Below are positions 1 through 8,621 of a DNA stretch of 64,000 bases, in pieces (position 1 is the first letter of the stretch; each line of letters starts with the position of its first letter). The notes beneath the pieces were generated by a model, which worked only from the letters and a program-made list of their open reading frames with translations, did no database searches and had not been told where the DNA came from. Both the position numbers and the translations under genes were made by a program. The stretch comes from Longimicrobium sp. Lineage in GTDB: Bacteria > Gemmatimonadota > Gemmatimonadetes > Longimicrobiales > Longimicrobiaceae. Location of the stretch: assembly GCA_036389135.1 (NCBI GenBank), contig DASVQP010000019.1:124001-188000 (forward strand), given 5' to 3'.

Positions 1-1
1 C

Positions 2-85
2 ACCACGACCTCGACGGACACCACGCAGGGCCAGGGACAGGCGGGTGGCGCCACCACGACCGACACCGCCGCGAAGCAGCACTGA
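2..85 (+). CDS. C-terminal fragment of Thr/Ala-rich secreted lipoprotein
   Basis: The reading frame is open from the left edge to a TGA at 83-85 and encodes 27 residues rich in Thr, Asp, Gly and Ala, ending in KQH. The composition and the ending resemble the next two genes, which end in PKQ and KSH and carry lipoprotein signals. This is therefore probably the tail of a third tandem paralogue. The N-terminus lies outside the window, so signal peptide and length cannot be judged. A strong terminator follows directly. The function is unknown. Confidence 0.55.
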   Translation, partial: TTTSTDTTQGQGQAGGATTTDTAAKQH

Positions 86-100
86 GCAGGTGGCACACCG

Positions 101-133
101 GGCCCGCGCAACTCTGCGCGGGCCTGGCTTTTT
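101..133 (+). terminator. Rho-independent terminator
   Basis: A 9-bp GC-rich perfect stem (101-109 with 116-124) and a 6-nt loop are followed by five T residues at 129-133. It closes the truncated lipoprotein gene and separates it from the next one. Confidence 0.8.
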
Positions 134-159
134 CGTAACTTAGGACCGAGGGTATACCA

Positions 160-453
<294 letters not shown>

Positions 454-475
454 TCGGACGCTCGGCGGTACCCTG

Positions 476-510
476 GCCCGCGCTTCCCTCCGGGGAGCGC
501 GGGCTTTTCT
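476..510 (+). terminator. Rho-independent terminator
   Basis: A GCCCGCGCT arm at 476-484 pairs with AGCGCGGGC at 496-504 and is followed by TTTTCTT. It lies 23 nt after the stop of the upstream lipoprotein gene. Confidence 0.75.
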
Positions 511-532
511 TCGCAACAGGAAGGAGGAACGC

Positions 533-814
533 ATGAAGGCACGTACCCTTACCCTGGCGGCGCTCTGCGCCCTGGCCGCGGCCTGCGGCGGCGGCGAGCA
601 GGAGCCCAAGGCCGGCGACAGCCTGGACCCGGGCCCCACCGGCACCATCGAGAGCACTGGCCCGCAGACCGGCACCGGCACGCCCGCCGACACGGCGACG
701 GCCACCGACGCGAGCACCGCGGGCGGCGCCACGGCGACCCCGAGCACCGCGACCAACGCCCCACCGGCCATGACCTCCGGCGCCACCGAGGGCGACACCA
801 CCAAGAGCCACTGA
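533..814 (+). CDS. small Thr/Ala-rich lipoprotein (paralogue 2)
   Basis: A 93-residue protein starts 4 nt after a strong AGGAAGGAGG Shine-Dalgarno. The leader MKARTLTLAALCALAAAC has a lipobox (LAAAC; Cys 18), so it should be a lipoprotein. The remainder is a Thr/Ala/Gly/Pro-rich, probably disordered tail. It shares its start and composition with the gene at 160-453 and is likely a tandem duplicate that has diverged. An inverted-repeat element begins 5 nt after the stop. No function can be assigned. Confidence 0.72.
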   Translation: MKARTLTLAALCALAAACGGGEQEPKAGDSLDPGPTGTIESTGPQTGTGTPADTATATDASTAGGATATPSTATNAPPAMTSGATEGDTTKSH

Positions 815-818
815 ACAG

Positions 819-911
819 CCTCACACAGAGACGCAGAGGGAACCACAAGCAAGGAAGAGGGCTCGGTATGTTCCTCCGTGCCCTTTCCGTTTCCTCCGTG
901 TCTCTGTGTGA
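819..911. repeat. dispersed inverted-repeat element, copy 1 of 10
   Basis: The left arm starts with CCTCACACAGAG and the right arm ends with CTCTGTGTGA, about 50 nt apart, with a less conserved inner palindrome (TCCTCCGTG). It begins 5 nt after a stop codon. The same design recurs nine more times in this window. Confidence 0.85.
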
Positions 912-933
912 AACGGCAGTTCGTGGATCTGAA

Positions 934-968
934 AACGGGTCCGGAGCCTGGCTCCGGACCCGTTCTTT
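934..968 (-). terminator. strong hairpin terminator, probably bidirectional
   Basis: A 14-bp perfect stem (934-947 with 951-964) with a 3-nt loop has TTTTC on the minus-strand side and TTCTTT on the plus side. It lies 16 nt beyond the 3' end of the minus-strand subtilase gene. Confidence 0.8.
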
Positions 969-983
969 CGTCCGACGCCGTGC

Positions 984-2618
984 TCAGCGCCGCGCGCCGC
1001 TCATACGCTCGGCCATCTGGAATGCGGCGTACACGTTCACGATCCCGCCCGTGGTGGACAGGTCGGCGAAGCGCACGCGCTCGTTCTCGGTACCGGGGCG
1101 CACCACCATCTGGGTCGGGTACTTGGTGGAGGAGTCCAGGATGATCTGCTTGACCTGCACCGCCGTGAGGTTCGGGAAGTACGACATCAGCAGCGCCGCC
1201 ACGCCGCTCACCACCGGCGCGGCCATGCTCGTCCCCGAGTTGCGCTCGTAGCCGCCGCCGGGGATCGTGGAGAGGATCTGCGCCCCCGGCGCGAAGACGT
1301 CCACCTGCCCCTTCCCCCAGTTGGAAAAGGGCGCCGCGAGACGATCCGGCCCCTCCCACGACGACGCGCCCACCTCGATCCAGCTCCGCGCCTCGCCGCC
1401 GCCCTCGAAGCGGGGGGTGGGGAAGTTCTTCTTCTCGTTCAGGTTCTCGCCGTCGTTGCCGGCGGCGTGCACCAGGAGCACGCCCCTGGACTCGGCGTAG
1501 CGCACCGCGTCGTCCACCGCGCGCTTCTGCGGCGAGTACCCCTTTCCGAAGCTCATGTTGATGACGTTCGCGCCGTTGTCCGCCGCGTAGCGGATGGCGT
1601 TCGCCACGTCCTTGTCGCGCTCGTCGCCGTTGGGGACGGTGCGCAGGATCATCAGGCGCGTCCCCGCGGGCGCCACGCCGTCGATACCCACGCCGTTCCC
1701 CCGCTCCGCCGCCACGATCCCGGCCACGTGCGTCCCGTGGTCGCCAAAGGGGCCCTTGACGTCGCGGTTCCCGTACACCCGCTCGGAGACGTTGGCGTAG
1801 TTGTCGCCCACGATGGTGGTGCGCGGGTCGAAGTCGGGGTTCAGCGCGTACAGCACCCGCTCCTCCAGGTCCTTGCGCTGCTCGATCACCTGCCGGGGCG
1901 AGTACCCCTGCTGCGCGAGCCCCAGGTAGAGCTGCTTCGCCGCCCCCACGTCCTGCCGGATCGACTGGATGCGCGAGACGTTCTCCACCGTCAGCGAGTC
2001 GGCGCCTACCTGCGTGCGCAGGATGGCCAGGGCGCGGTTCAGCGCCTTTTCGTACTCGCGGATCTGGGCGAGCGACTGCTGCGCGCCCGTCCGCTGCCGC
2101 TCCACCTGCGGCTTGACCTCGCGGAAGAGGTCGTACTCGCGCCGGGCCTCGCCGCGCAGCGTGTCCGGGTTTGCGCCCTCGTAGCGGCGGAGCTGGCCGT
2201 AGATGCGGATCACCTCGTAGGTGTCCACGCTCACGTTCCGCCCGTCGCGCCCGCCGATGAAGTTCCAGCCGTGGACGTCGTCCGCGTAGCCGTTGCCGTC
2301 GTCGTCGCGACCGTTCCCCGCCACCTCGCGCGGGTTGGTCCACAGGCTCCCGTCCAGGTCGGGGTGCCCCACGTCGGTGCCGGAGTCGATGATGGCGACC
2401 ACGACGGAGCGCGCGGGCCGGCGGTTCGCCAGCACCTCGCGGTACAGCCGCTCCGCGCCGATCCCCGGGTAGCGCCCTTCCTGGTGCCACCAGTTGGCTG
2501 GCGAGGTATCCTGCTGCGCCAGCGCGGAGGCGTGGGCCACCGACGCGCCCTGGGCCTGCGCCGGAATGCAGACGCCGAGCGAAAGCGCCACGGCGCCGAG
2601 CAGACGAACGAAATTCAT
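984..2618 (-). CDS. secreted S8 family subtilisin-like serine protease
   Basis: A 544-residue preprotein. The start at 2618 was chosen because GAGGAA precedes it and a clean signal peptide follows (hydrophobic to about residue 20, then AQAQG). The S8 catalytic triad is visible: Asp78 in AIIDSGTDVGHPDLDG, His294 in HGTHVAGIVA and Ser464 in NSGTSMAAPVVSG. Asp and His are separated by about 216 residues, against about 32 in subtilisin. The insert is rich in Gln, Arg and Glu and probably helical. A region starting DDDGNGYADD may bind calcium. It is likely a periplasmic or extracellular protease. It appears monocistronic, with the hairpin at 934-968 as its end. Confidence 0.9.
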   Translation of the reverse strand: MNFVRLLGAVALSLGVCIPAQAQGASVAHASALAQQDTSPANWWHQEGRYPGIGAERLYREVLANRRPARSVVVAIIDSGTDVGHPDLDGSLWTNPREVAGNGRDDDGNGYADDVHGWNFIGGRDGRNVSVDTYEVIRIYGQLRRYEGANPDTLRGEARREYDLFREVKPQVERQRTGAQQSLAQIREYEKALNRALAILRTQVGADSLTVENVSRIQSIRQDVGAAKQLYLGLAQQGYSPRQVIEQRKDLEERVLYALNPDFDPRTTIVGDNYANVSERVYGNRDVKGPFGDHGTHVAGIVAAERGNGVGIDGVAPAGTRLMILRTVPNGDERDKDVANAIRYAADNGANVINMSFGKGYSPQKRAVDDAVRYAESRGVLLVHAAGNDGENLNEKKNFPTPRFEGGGEARSWIEVGASSWEGPDRLAAPFSNWGKGQVDVFAPGAQILSTIPGGGYERNSGTSMAAPVVSGVAALLMSYFPNLTAVQVKQIILDSSTKYPTQMVVRPGTENERVRFADLSTTGGIVNVYAAFQMAERMSGARR

Positions 2619-2702
2619 AGCGTTCCTCGAACTGGGTGAATCCGCGCAAAGCACGGCTGAGGCGCCGTTAGACCCCGCCGCCGCCCTGGCGTTCCGCCGC
2701 GC

Positions 2703-3128
2703 CTACTCGGCGGCGGACGGAAACGCGGCGATGCGGCGGGTGAGCTCCTCGTGCGCGCCCCACACGATCCCCTCGCGGCGCCGCAGCTCGTCCAGCCGGT
2801 CCGCGGCGGGCGGTGCGGGTGCCAGCAGCGCGACCACCTGCCGCACGTACGCGCGGGCGTTCTCCTCCGGGATCGGCTCGCGTGTGGCGAACGCCTCGTC
2901 CATCTGCACGATCAGCTCGGAGTAGGGCCGCAGCCACGCGAACGCCTCGTGCTGAATCAGCATCTGGAGGAAGTGCCCGCTGGACATGGGCCCGCTGCGC
3001 CGCTCGATCTCCCCGCGCTCGGCGTCGATCAGCGCCTTGTGGAGCCGCAGCAGCCCGAGCCTCACGTCCTTGAGGCGGTCGCGGATCGGGTCGGGCGGAA
3101 GCTCGGGACGGGGGATGCGGGACGCCAT
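2703..3128 (-). CDS. conserved hypothetical helical protein
   Basis: A 141-residue protein without signal peptide. The ATG at 3128 has GAGG 6-7 nt upstream, and the frame upstream of it runs through an inverted repeat, so longer starts are unlikely. The middle contains GHFLQMLIQHEAFAWLRP followed by SELIVQMDEA, which looks like a family motif. The rest is mostly charged helices (Arg, Glu, Leu). It is the downstream neighbour of the gene at 3284-3910, but a repeat element lies between them. I do not recognise the family. A cytoplasmic helical-bundle protein is a fair description. Confidence 0.65.
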   Translation of the reverse strand: MASRIPRPELPPDPIRDRLKDVRLGLLRLHKALIDAERGEIERRSGPMSSGHFLQMLIQHEAFAWLRPYSELIVQMDEAFATREPIPEENARAYVRQVVALLAPAPPAADRLDELRRREGIVWGAHEELTRRIAAFPSAAE

Positions 3129-3201
3129 CGGTTTGCCTCGCGTTTCGGGTTCATTTGCGAGGCCCAGACGAAAGAAGCGCGCCGCCAGACAAAAGGAAAA
3201 A

Positions 3202-3281
3202 GCCTCACACAGAGACCACAGAGGGAACTGCAAGCCACAGAGAACCCCGTTCTGCTTTTTCTCTGTGTCTCTGTGTGAGCC
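3202..3281. repeat. dispersed inverted-repeat element, copy 2 of 10
   Basis: Left arm GCCTCACACAGAGACCACAG, right arm CTCTGTGTCTCTGTGTGAGC. It ends 2-3 nt from the stop of the minus-strand gene at 3284. Confidence 0.85.
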
Positions 3282-3283
3282 AA

Positions 3284-3910
3284 TTACGATCGCTGCTCCG
3301 CCGCCGCATCCCGCAGCGCACGCCCCAGCGCCTCCACCTCCGCGTACGACCATCCACGGGACAGGTGGCGGACGGCCATCACGCGCATGCTCCCCCACGG
3401 CGCCGGCACGGGATCGAAGCGCTCGGAGGGAAGCTGACCGGCCCCCAGCAAGCGTCGCAGGTGGTCCGCCGCTTCCTTGCCGTGGGCGAGCAGGGCCGCG
3501 GGGCGCACCGCGTCCAGCACGAAGTCGAACACGTCCGTGCGGCGCAGGTCGGCGGCGAGGTCGCGCTCGGCGGGCGTGGGAGTGGAGAAGACGTTGGTGT
3601 CCAGGCAGCGGACCGGCGCGGCTTCCTTCATGATCCGCCCCAGCATCCGCCGCGTGGGCGTGATCTCCGCCTTCCCCGCCGCCCGCCGCTGCGCGCGCGA
3701 CGCCTCCGCCCAGATCGTGCGGTGGAAGCCGTACCCGCGCTCCCAGAAGCTCCAGTAGTCCAGCTCCAGCGCCGTCGCCGGGTTGGAGCCGACGATGAAC
3801 GCGCGGCACTCCAGCGGCGATCCCTCGCACACGAAAGGGCGCACGAACGCGGGAGAGCCGATGCGCGCCCGCAGCCCGCGCTCGAACTCGTCCAGCGCCG
3901 TCACGTCCAC
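3284..3910 (-). CDS. uracil-DNA glycosylase-like hypothetical protein
   Basis: A 208-residue soluble protein. Motifs in order are IVGSNPAT (about residues 39-46, similar in shape to the GxNP motif of the UDG superfamily), DTNVFSTPT in the middle, and VRHLSRGWS near the C-terminus, where UDG-like proteins have their His loop. Length also fits that fold. I infer a UDG-fold protein, but the catalytic residues cannot be assigned confidently, so enzymatic activity is unproven. The M1 peptidase gene (3915-5561, same strand) ends 4 nt before this start, so the two are probably co-transcribed. Confidence 0.6.
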   Translation of the reverse strand: MDVTALDEFERGLRARIGSPAFVRPFVCEGSPLECRAFIVGSNPATALELDYWSFWERGYGFHRTIWAEASRAQRRAAGKAEITPTRRMLGRIMKEAAPVRCLDTNVFSTPTPAERDLAADLRRTDVFDFVLDAVRPAALLAHGKEAADHLRRLLGAGQLPSERFDPVPAPWGSMRVMAVRHLSRGWSYAEVEALGRALRDAAAEQRS

Positions 3911-3914
3911 CGCC

Positions 3915-5561
3915 CTACCGGGCCGCCTGGCGCGACTCCACGTAGAAATTCTCGTCCACCCGCAGCCGCAAGTCGCCGCGCGAGGGGAGAGCGAGCGTCT
4001 GCCAGCGCTCCGTGGGGCGCAGCGTCCGCATCGCCCCTCCCTGCACCGACACGCGCACCGGCATCGCGAAGCCGGGCACGACGTTGGCCCAGCGGTAGCC
4101 GAGCTGTCCGTTGCGCACCCGGTACTCCAGCACGGGAATCTTGGTGGTGGTCAGGTACTGCTGGAAGACGCGCGACAGGTCGATGCCGGCCTGCTGGCTC
4201 ATGTAGCGCTGCACCTGCGCGCCGGTGACGGTCTGGTGGCGAAAGGTGGAGTTCAGGCCGCGAAGGATGCCGCGCCACTTGTCGTCATTCCCGATCACCT
4301 GACGGATGGTGTGGAGCATGTTGTGGCCCTTGTAGTACATGTCGCCCGACCCTTCCTCGTTGATGCCGTAGCGGCCGACGATGGGACGGTCGTTCTCGAC
4401 GTTCTTGCGCAGCCCCACGGTGTAGCGGGCGCCCGCCTCCTTGCCGCGCAGGCACTCCACGTAGAGCGATTCCGAATAGCTCGTGAACCCCTCGTGCACC
4501 CACATGTCCGCGATGTCGCGGGTGGTGATGTTGTTGCCGAACCACTCGTGCCCGCTCTCGTGCACGATGATGAAGTCCCAGTCCAGCCCCTCCCCCGTCT
4601 GCGACAGGTCGCGGCCGCGGTAGCCGTTCTGGTAGTGGTTGCCGTACGCGATCGCGCTCTGGTGCTCCATCCCCAGGTGCGGCGTCTCCACCAGCTTGAA
4701 GCCGTCCTCATACCAGGGGAACGGGCCGAACCATCGCTCGAAGCAGGCGAGCATCGGCTTCACCTGCGCGAACTGGCGACGCGCGGCGGCCTCGTGGTAC
4801 GCCAGCGGCCAGAAGTCCAGCGTCAGCGGTCCCCGCTCCCCCTGGTACGTGTCGCTGAAGTGCGTGTAGTTCCCCGCGTTGACCGCCACGTCGTAATTGT
4901 TGATCGGCTTCGATACGAACCACTCGTACGTCGTGGTTCCGTCGCCGTTCTTGCGGGTGCCGCGCAGGCGGCCGTTGGAGACGTTCACCATCGGATCGGG
5001 CACGGTGATGGCGACGCGCTGGCTGTCCGGCTCGTCGGCCTGCGTGTCCTTGTTGGGCCACCACGCGCTGGCGCCCAGCCCCTGCACCGCCGTCGCCACC
5101 CAGGGCGCGCCCGTGCTGTCCTGCCCCCACACGAATCCGCCGTCCCACGGCGCGTTGCGGGCGGCGCGCGGCTTCCCGCGGTAGTGCACGGCGATCGTCT
5201 TCCGCTCCCCCACCCGCTGCGCCGACTGGAGCGTCACGAAGAAGGCGTTCCCCTCGCGGCGGTACGACAGCCTGCGCCCGTCCTGCAGAATGCTGTCCAC
5301 CTCCAGCGGCATCTGCAGGTCGATCTGCATCTCCCTGGCGGGCTGCAGCACGCGGTACGTGGTCGCCGTGCGCCCACTTATGCTCTGCGCCGCCGGGTCT
5401 ATGCGCACGTCCAGGTCGTAGAACGAGACGTCCCACCACGCCCGCTGCGGGGTAATGGAGCCGCGCAGGGTGTCGGCGCGGGTGGGGCGCGCGGTCTCCT
5501 GCGCCTGCACGGCGCCGGGGAGCGCGAGAAAACCAACCAGCAGTGCGGCTGCGATGCGCAT
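3915..5561 (-). CDS. M1 family zinc metallopeptidase (aminopeptidase-like), secreted
   Basis: A 548-residue protein with a signal peptide (MRIAAALLVGFLALPGAVQAQ). The gluzincin motif is HESGHEW: His334, Glu335 and His338, with the third zinc ligand Glu357 in WVHEGF, 19 residues on, as expected for M1. The upstream exopeptidase-type motif reads LGMEHQSA where many relatives have GxMEN. A beta-sandwich N-domain precedes the catalytic domain, and a short beta domain ends the protein. The long C-terminal ARM-like domain of classical aminopeptidase N is absent, as in several bacterial secreted M1 enzymes. It probably trims peptides in the periplasm. Confidence 0.9.
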   Translation of the reverse strand: MRIAAALLVGFLALPGAVQAQETARPTRADTLRGSITPQRAWWDVSFYDLDVRIDPAAQSISGRTATTYRVLQPAREMQIDLQMPLEVDSILQDGRRLSYRREGNAFFVTLQSAQRVGERKTIAVHYRGKPRAARNAPWDGGFVWGQDSTGAPWVATAVQGLGASAWWPNKDTQADEPDSQRVAITVPDPMVNVSNGRLRGTRKNGDGTTTYEWFVSKPINNYDVAVNAGNYTHFSDTYQGERGPLTLDFWPLAYHEAAARRQFAQVKPMLACFERWFGPFPWYEDGFKLVETPHLGMEHQSAIAYGNHYQNGYRGRDLSQTGEGLDWDFIIVHESGHEWFGNNITTRDIADMWVHEGFTSYSESLYVECLRGKEAGARYTVGLRKNVENDRPIVGRYGINEEGSGDMYYKGHNMLHTIRQVIGNDDKWRGILRGLNSTFRHQTVTGAQVQRYMSQQAGIDLSRVFQQYLTTTKIPVLEYRVRNGQLGYRWANVVPGFAMPVRVSVQGGAMRTLRPTERWQTLALPSRGDLRLRVDENFYVESRQAAR

Positions 5562-5596
5562 TGGCGGAGCGGGGTCGAAGACGGTTCACGGCACGG

Positions 5597-5634
5597 AAAA
5601 GCCCGGCCTCCCAAGCTCGGGGGCGCCGGGCTCA
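5597..5634 (-). terminator. possible terminator or leader hairpin
   Basis: On the minus strand AGCCCGGC pairs with GCCGGGCT and is followed by TTTTCC. It sits just upstream of the M1 peptidase start and 140 nt beyond the end of the Mrr-like gene, so it probably closes the upstream transcript. Confidence 0.6.
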
Positions 5635-5710
5635 CTGCGCAAGGGGCTGCCGTTCGATCGTGTTCCTGCTGCCCCCTTCGGAGCGGCAGCACAACCCTGC
5701 GGTACAGTGG

Positions 5711-5771
5711 GTCGCACGCAGAGACTCAGAGATACCGCGATGAGGTTCCTCCGTGCTTTTGTGTGTCTCTC
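5711..5771. repeat. dispersed inverted-repeat element, copy 3 of 10 (degenerate)
   Basis: Arms CGCAGAGACTCAGAG and CTTTTGTGTGTCTC are shorter and more mismatched than in the other copies. It ends 1 nt from the stop of the minus-strand gene at 5772. Confidence 0.65.
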
Positions 5772-6611
5772 CTACGTTAAACGGGGCGAATGGAACCTGC
5801 GATCGAATGGCCTCGGAATCGGCACGACAACTCCGGGGCAGAGTTCTATGCTCGTTGGGATCTCGCGCCACTCCTCTGCGTCCGTGAAGTGGGATGCCAC
5901 CCATCGCCGCAGATCATAGCCGTTGCGCAACCTGAGGAGAGGCGCCTTGTTTCTCGCGAACCACTCCGCATCCGGCGTAAACGTGGTATTCGTGACTAGA
6001 ACTCCAACGTCGAAGGGATTGGCACCCAGTACAGCCGAGAACTCCCGGATCGGCCTCGGCCCCAGATACTTCAGGGGCGAGCGATGGTGCTTGATCTGAG
6101 CAGCACCGACAAATGGAAAAAGAGTCTGAGCCTTAGGAAGGAAAATGAGATCGATGCCACCATCTTTCTTGTTATATGCACCAACCCTTTCGACGTGAAA
6201 TCCCATAGCATCGAAACGTTCAGCGATGAATTCTTCAAATTGCTCGGGGGTTAGCTTATAAACTTCGGCGAAGTCATTGGTAAGGCGCTGCAGTAGCGGG
6301 CGTGTTGCGGAAACCAACCGGACTTGAGTAGTCCGTACGAGAGCTTCGTGGATCCCTCCGTCAAACTGCAGATTGATTTGCGCCCCGTCGGTGGACGGCA
6401 GCGGATGACGCCGCCACAATCTGGCAGAACTGGAGCCATTCTCCTCGATGATTCCCACACAAGTTTGGCATAGGTGGCGCACAGACTGACGGCTACGCGC
6501 CGCAGGATGCGGTTCGTCACGATAGTATGTATCACCTCGAGGGATGTGTGCCGTACAGATAAAGCACGTATACACGCTACGCGCGCGTGATTCACGAAGA
6601 TAGAGCCTCAT
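5772..6611 (-). CDS. Mrr-like PD-(D/E)xK restriction endonuclease with N-terminal zinc finger
   Basis: A 279-residue protein. The N-terminus has two CxxC motifs (Cys16/Cys19 and Cys48/Cys51), likely a zinc-binding module. From about residue 119 there is an Mrr_cat-type domain: LTPEQFEEFIAERF helix, then DGGIDL (Asp154) and AQIKHH (Gln172, Lys174), matching the D...QxK catalytic arrangement of Mrr endonucleases. The codons are visibly less GC-rich than in neighbouring genes, with many A/T third positions, suggesting transfer. No methyltransferase partner is adjacent, which fits a type IV (modification-dependent) enzyme or a solitary defence nuclease. Substrate specificity is unknown. Confidence 0.75.
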   Translation of the reverse strand: MRLYLRESRARSVYTCFICTAHIPRGDTYYRDEPHPAARSRQSVRHLCQTCVGIIEENGSSSARLWRRHPLPSTDGAQINLQFDGGIHEALVRTTQVRLVSATRPLLQRLTNDFAEVYKLTPEQFEEFIAERFDAMGFHVERVGAYNKKDGGIDLIFLPKAQTLFPFVGAAQIKHHRSPLKYLGPRPIREFSAVLGANPFDVGVLVTNTTFTPDAEWFARNKAPLLRLRNGYDLRRWVASHFTDAEEWREIPTSIELCPGVVVPIPRPFDRRFHSPRLT

Positions 6612-6775
6612 GCGATTTTCAGCTGTTCAGAAGAAGCAAGGAGGCGAAGATTGGGCGAAGGAGGAGCTGTTTGACATCCCAGGTTCGTCATCGGTCGTCC
6701 CGACGCTCTGCTCGCGCGGCAAGTTGTCTGGACGGGACAGGTGCTCGGCCCAACATCGTATGCGGCGGCGTGGTC

Positions 6776-7186
6776 TCAGGTGGGCAGTCTTTTGACGTGG
6801 GGATAGCGCAAGATCTGCGCGTCGGACGTTACCAGGGGACAGTCTAGGACCCGCGCGGTCGCGACGATGATCTGGTCCGCAGGGTCGCGATGAAACTCGC
6901 CTGGGAGCAGGGTGGACTCCACCGCGATGCGAGGCGTCAATTCCACTACTCGGAGTCCGGGGTAGCCGAGGGCCAGATCCATCCACTCCGGAATGGGGCG
7001 TGGAAACCGAACTCTCCCAGCCTGTGCCAGCTTCGCCGCTTCCCAGCACGAGATCGCGCTTACCCCGATGCCGGTGCTCTCGTGATCAGAGAGCACCTTA
7101 CGCTGCGCGCTGGTCAGCTGCGGATCACCGTTCACCCACCACAGCCAAATGTGGGTGTCTATCAGGATCACTGGAGTGCTTCCCAA
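6776..7186 (-). CDS. vapC: VapC-type PIN-domain ribonuclease toxin
   Basis: A 136-residue PIN-domain protein. Acidic positions typical of VapC are visible: Asp in ILIDTHIWLWW near the start, Glu in SCWEAAKL, and Asp in FHRDPADQIIVATA, with TSDAQIL near the end. VapC toxins cleave tRNA or rRNA and are blocked by a VapB partner. The start at 7186 overlaps the end of the upstream antitoxin gene by 19 nt, a common arrangement for such pairs. The pair lies next to the Mrr-like gene in the accessory patch. The 164 bp between this stop and that gene contains no recognisable gene. Confidence 0.88.
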   Translation of the reverse strand: MGSTPVILIDTHIWLWWVNGDPQLTSAQRKVLSDHESTGIGVSAISCWEAAKLAQAGRVRFPRPIPEWMDLALGYPGLRVVELTPRIAVESTLLPGEFHRDPADQIIVATARVLDCPLVTSDAQILRYPHVKRLPT

Positions 7187-7383
7187 TCATCCTGCGCTAC
7201 CGGCTCAAAGGGATCGGCGTAGGGTAGCGGTGTGCCACGAAGAGGGTAACGCGCCGCATCTCGCGAGTTGCGCGCCTCCGCCAGCACGATCACCTCCACC
7301 TCTTCACCTGCCTGGAACGGCAGATCAGGTAGTGTTACGGAGCCGTCTTGGTTCACATGTACTCGCGTTCGATACGCTTCCAT
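7168..7383 (-). CDS. vapB: VapB/AbrB-like antitoxin
   Basis: A 71-residue protein. The ATG at 7383 was preferred because GGAGG lies 6 nt upstream; an in-frame ATG 63 nt further up lacks a good ribosome site. The N-terminal half (RTRVHVNQDGSVTLP then AGEEVEVIVL) has the beta-rich pattern of SpoVT/AbrB-type DNA-binding antitoxins. The C-terminal half is acidic and aromatic (PYADPFEP, DDWEAL), as expected for a toxin-binding tail. It precedes vapC with a 19-nt overlap and probably autorepresses the operon. Confidence 0.75.
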   Translation of the reverse strand: MEAYRTRVHVNQDGSVTLPDLPFQAGEEVEVIVLAEARNSRDAARYPLRGTPLPYADPFEPVAQDDWEALQ

Positions 7384-7488
7384 GAGTTCCTCCGGGTTGC
7401 AGTACACTACACCCTCCAGGGCGAGCGTGTTTCCCGTGAGCGGCAAGTTCCGTGACCGAAAACCCGTTTTCGGGCCATCCGGCGCGAA

Positions 7489-8613
7489 TTACGCGCTGGC
7501 GAAGAACGCCGCCATGCGCGCCATCCCCTCGGCGAGCGTGGCCTCCTCGGGAACCCAGGAGATGCGCAGCCATCCCTCTGCGCTGGGGCCGAAGGCGGTG
7601 CCGGGGACGGCTACCACGCGGTGCTCGTCCAGGAGGCGCTCCGCCGCGGCCATCGAGTTGGCGGCGAGGTGCGGGGGGAGGCGGATGAAGGCGTAGAACG
7701 CGCCCTCCGGCGGCACCAGCTCGATCCCGTGCCGCTCCGCCAGGGCCAGCAGCGCGCGGCGGCGGGCGGCGTAGAGCGGGCGGTGCGCGGCCAGGGAGCC
7801 CGGCTGCGCGAACGCCTCCATCGCAACCCACTGGCTGAAGGTGCTGGAGGCGGTGTTCACCAGCCCGTGCACCTTGATGGCGTTGGCGATGACGGGAGCG
7901 TCCGCGATCAGCCACCCTGAGCGCATCCCGGTCAGCGCGTTGCTCTTGGAGAGCGACCCGACGGTGAGCGCGTGCGGATACAGCGTCGCCAGGGAGGCGG
8001 GCGGCTCCGGCCCGTAGTAGAGCTCGCGATACACTTCGTCCACCAGCACGTACACCGGCGGGCCGGGGCGCGCGGAGAGCCCCTCGGCAAGCGCGCGAAG
8101 CTCCGCCTCCGGCCACACGCGCGCCGTCGGGTTGCACGGCGAGTTGAGGATGACCATGCGCGTGTCCGGCCCCAGCGCCTCCAGCACCGGCGCAGCTCGC
8201 GGCGCAAAGCCGTCGTCAGGCGAGAGCGCGACGGTGCGGTAGCGGATCCCCTCCAGGATGCACAGCTTCGGGTAGGCGAGGTAGCACGGCTCCACGATCA
8301 GCACCTCGTCGCGCGCCGGGTTCAGCGTCGTCTTGATCGCGAGGAAGAGGGCTTCCTCCGATCCCACGGTGGTGCAGACGTTGGCCGCGGCGGTGCGCTC
8401 CGGAAAGCCATGGTGGAGCGCAATCGCCTCGCGCAGCTCGGTGAAGCCGCCGTTGGGCGAGTACGGAGTTCCGTGGACGCGGACGCGCTCCATGGCGCCC
8501 TCGAAGAGCCGCATGTCGGGGCGCAGCACGGGCTCGCCCAGACCCAGGTCGATGTCGCCGGGGCGCTTGCGGGCGTGGAGGGCGCGGATCAGCGAGGGCG
8601 TGATCCGCTCCAT
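7489..8613 (-). CDS. PLP-dependent class I/II aminotransferase (probable DapC role)
   Basis: A 374-residue fold-type I aminotransferase. The PLP lysine is Lys223 in SLSKSNALTGMRSGW. NSPCNPTA (Asn of the cofactor pocket) and VLVDEVYREL (the Asp pairing with the pyridine N) precede it, and the C-terminal Arg is in GWLRISW. The start at 8613 lies 8 nt after the dapE stop, so it is the third gene of a dapD-dapE-aminotransferase run. From context I infer N-succinyl-L,L-diaminopimelate:2-oxoglutarate aminotransferase activity (DapC), but the sequence alone also fits other aspartate or aromatic aminotransferases. Confidence 0.85.
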   Translation of the reverse strand: MERITPSLIRALHARKRPGDIDLGLGEPVLRPDMRLFEGAMERVRVHGTPYSPNGGFTELREAIALHHGFPERTAAANVCTTVGSEEALFLAIKTTLNPARDEVLIVEPCYLAYPKLCILEGIRYRTVALSPDDGFAPRAAPVLEALGPDTRMVILNSPCNPTARVWPEAELRALAEGLSARPGPPVYVLVDEVYRELYYGPEPPASLATLYPHALTVGSLSKSNALTGMRSGWLIADAPVIANAIKVHGLVNTASSTFSQWVAMEAFAQPGSLAAHRPLYAARRRALLALAERHGIELVPPEGAFYAFIRLPPHLAANSMAAAERLLDEHRVVAVPGTAFGPSAEGWLRISWVPEEATLAEGMARMAAFFASA

Positions 8614-8621
8614 GGTGGGGT

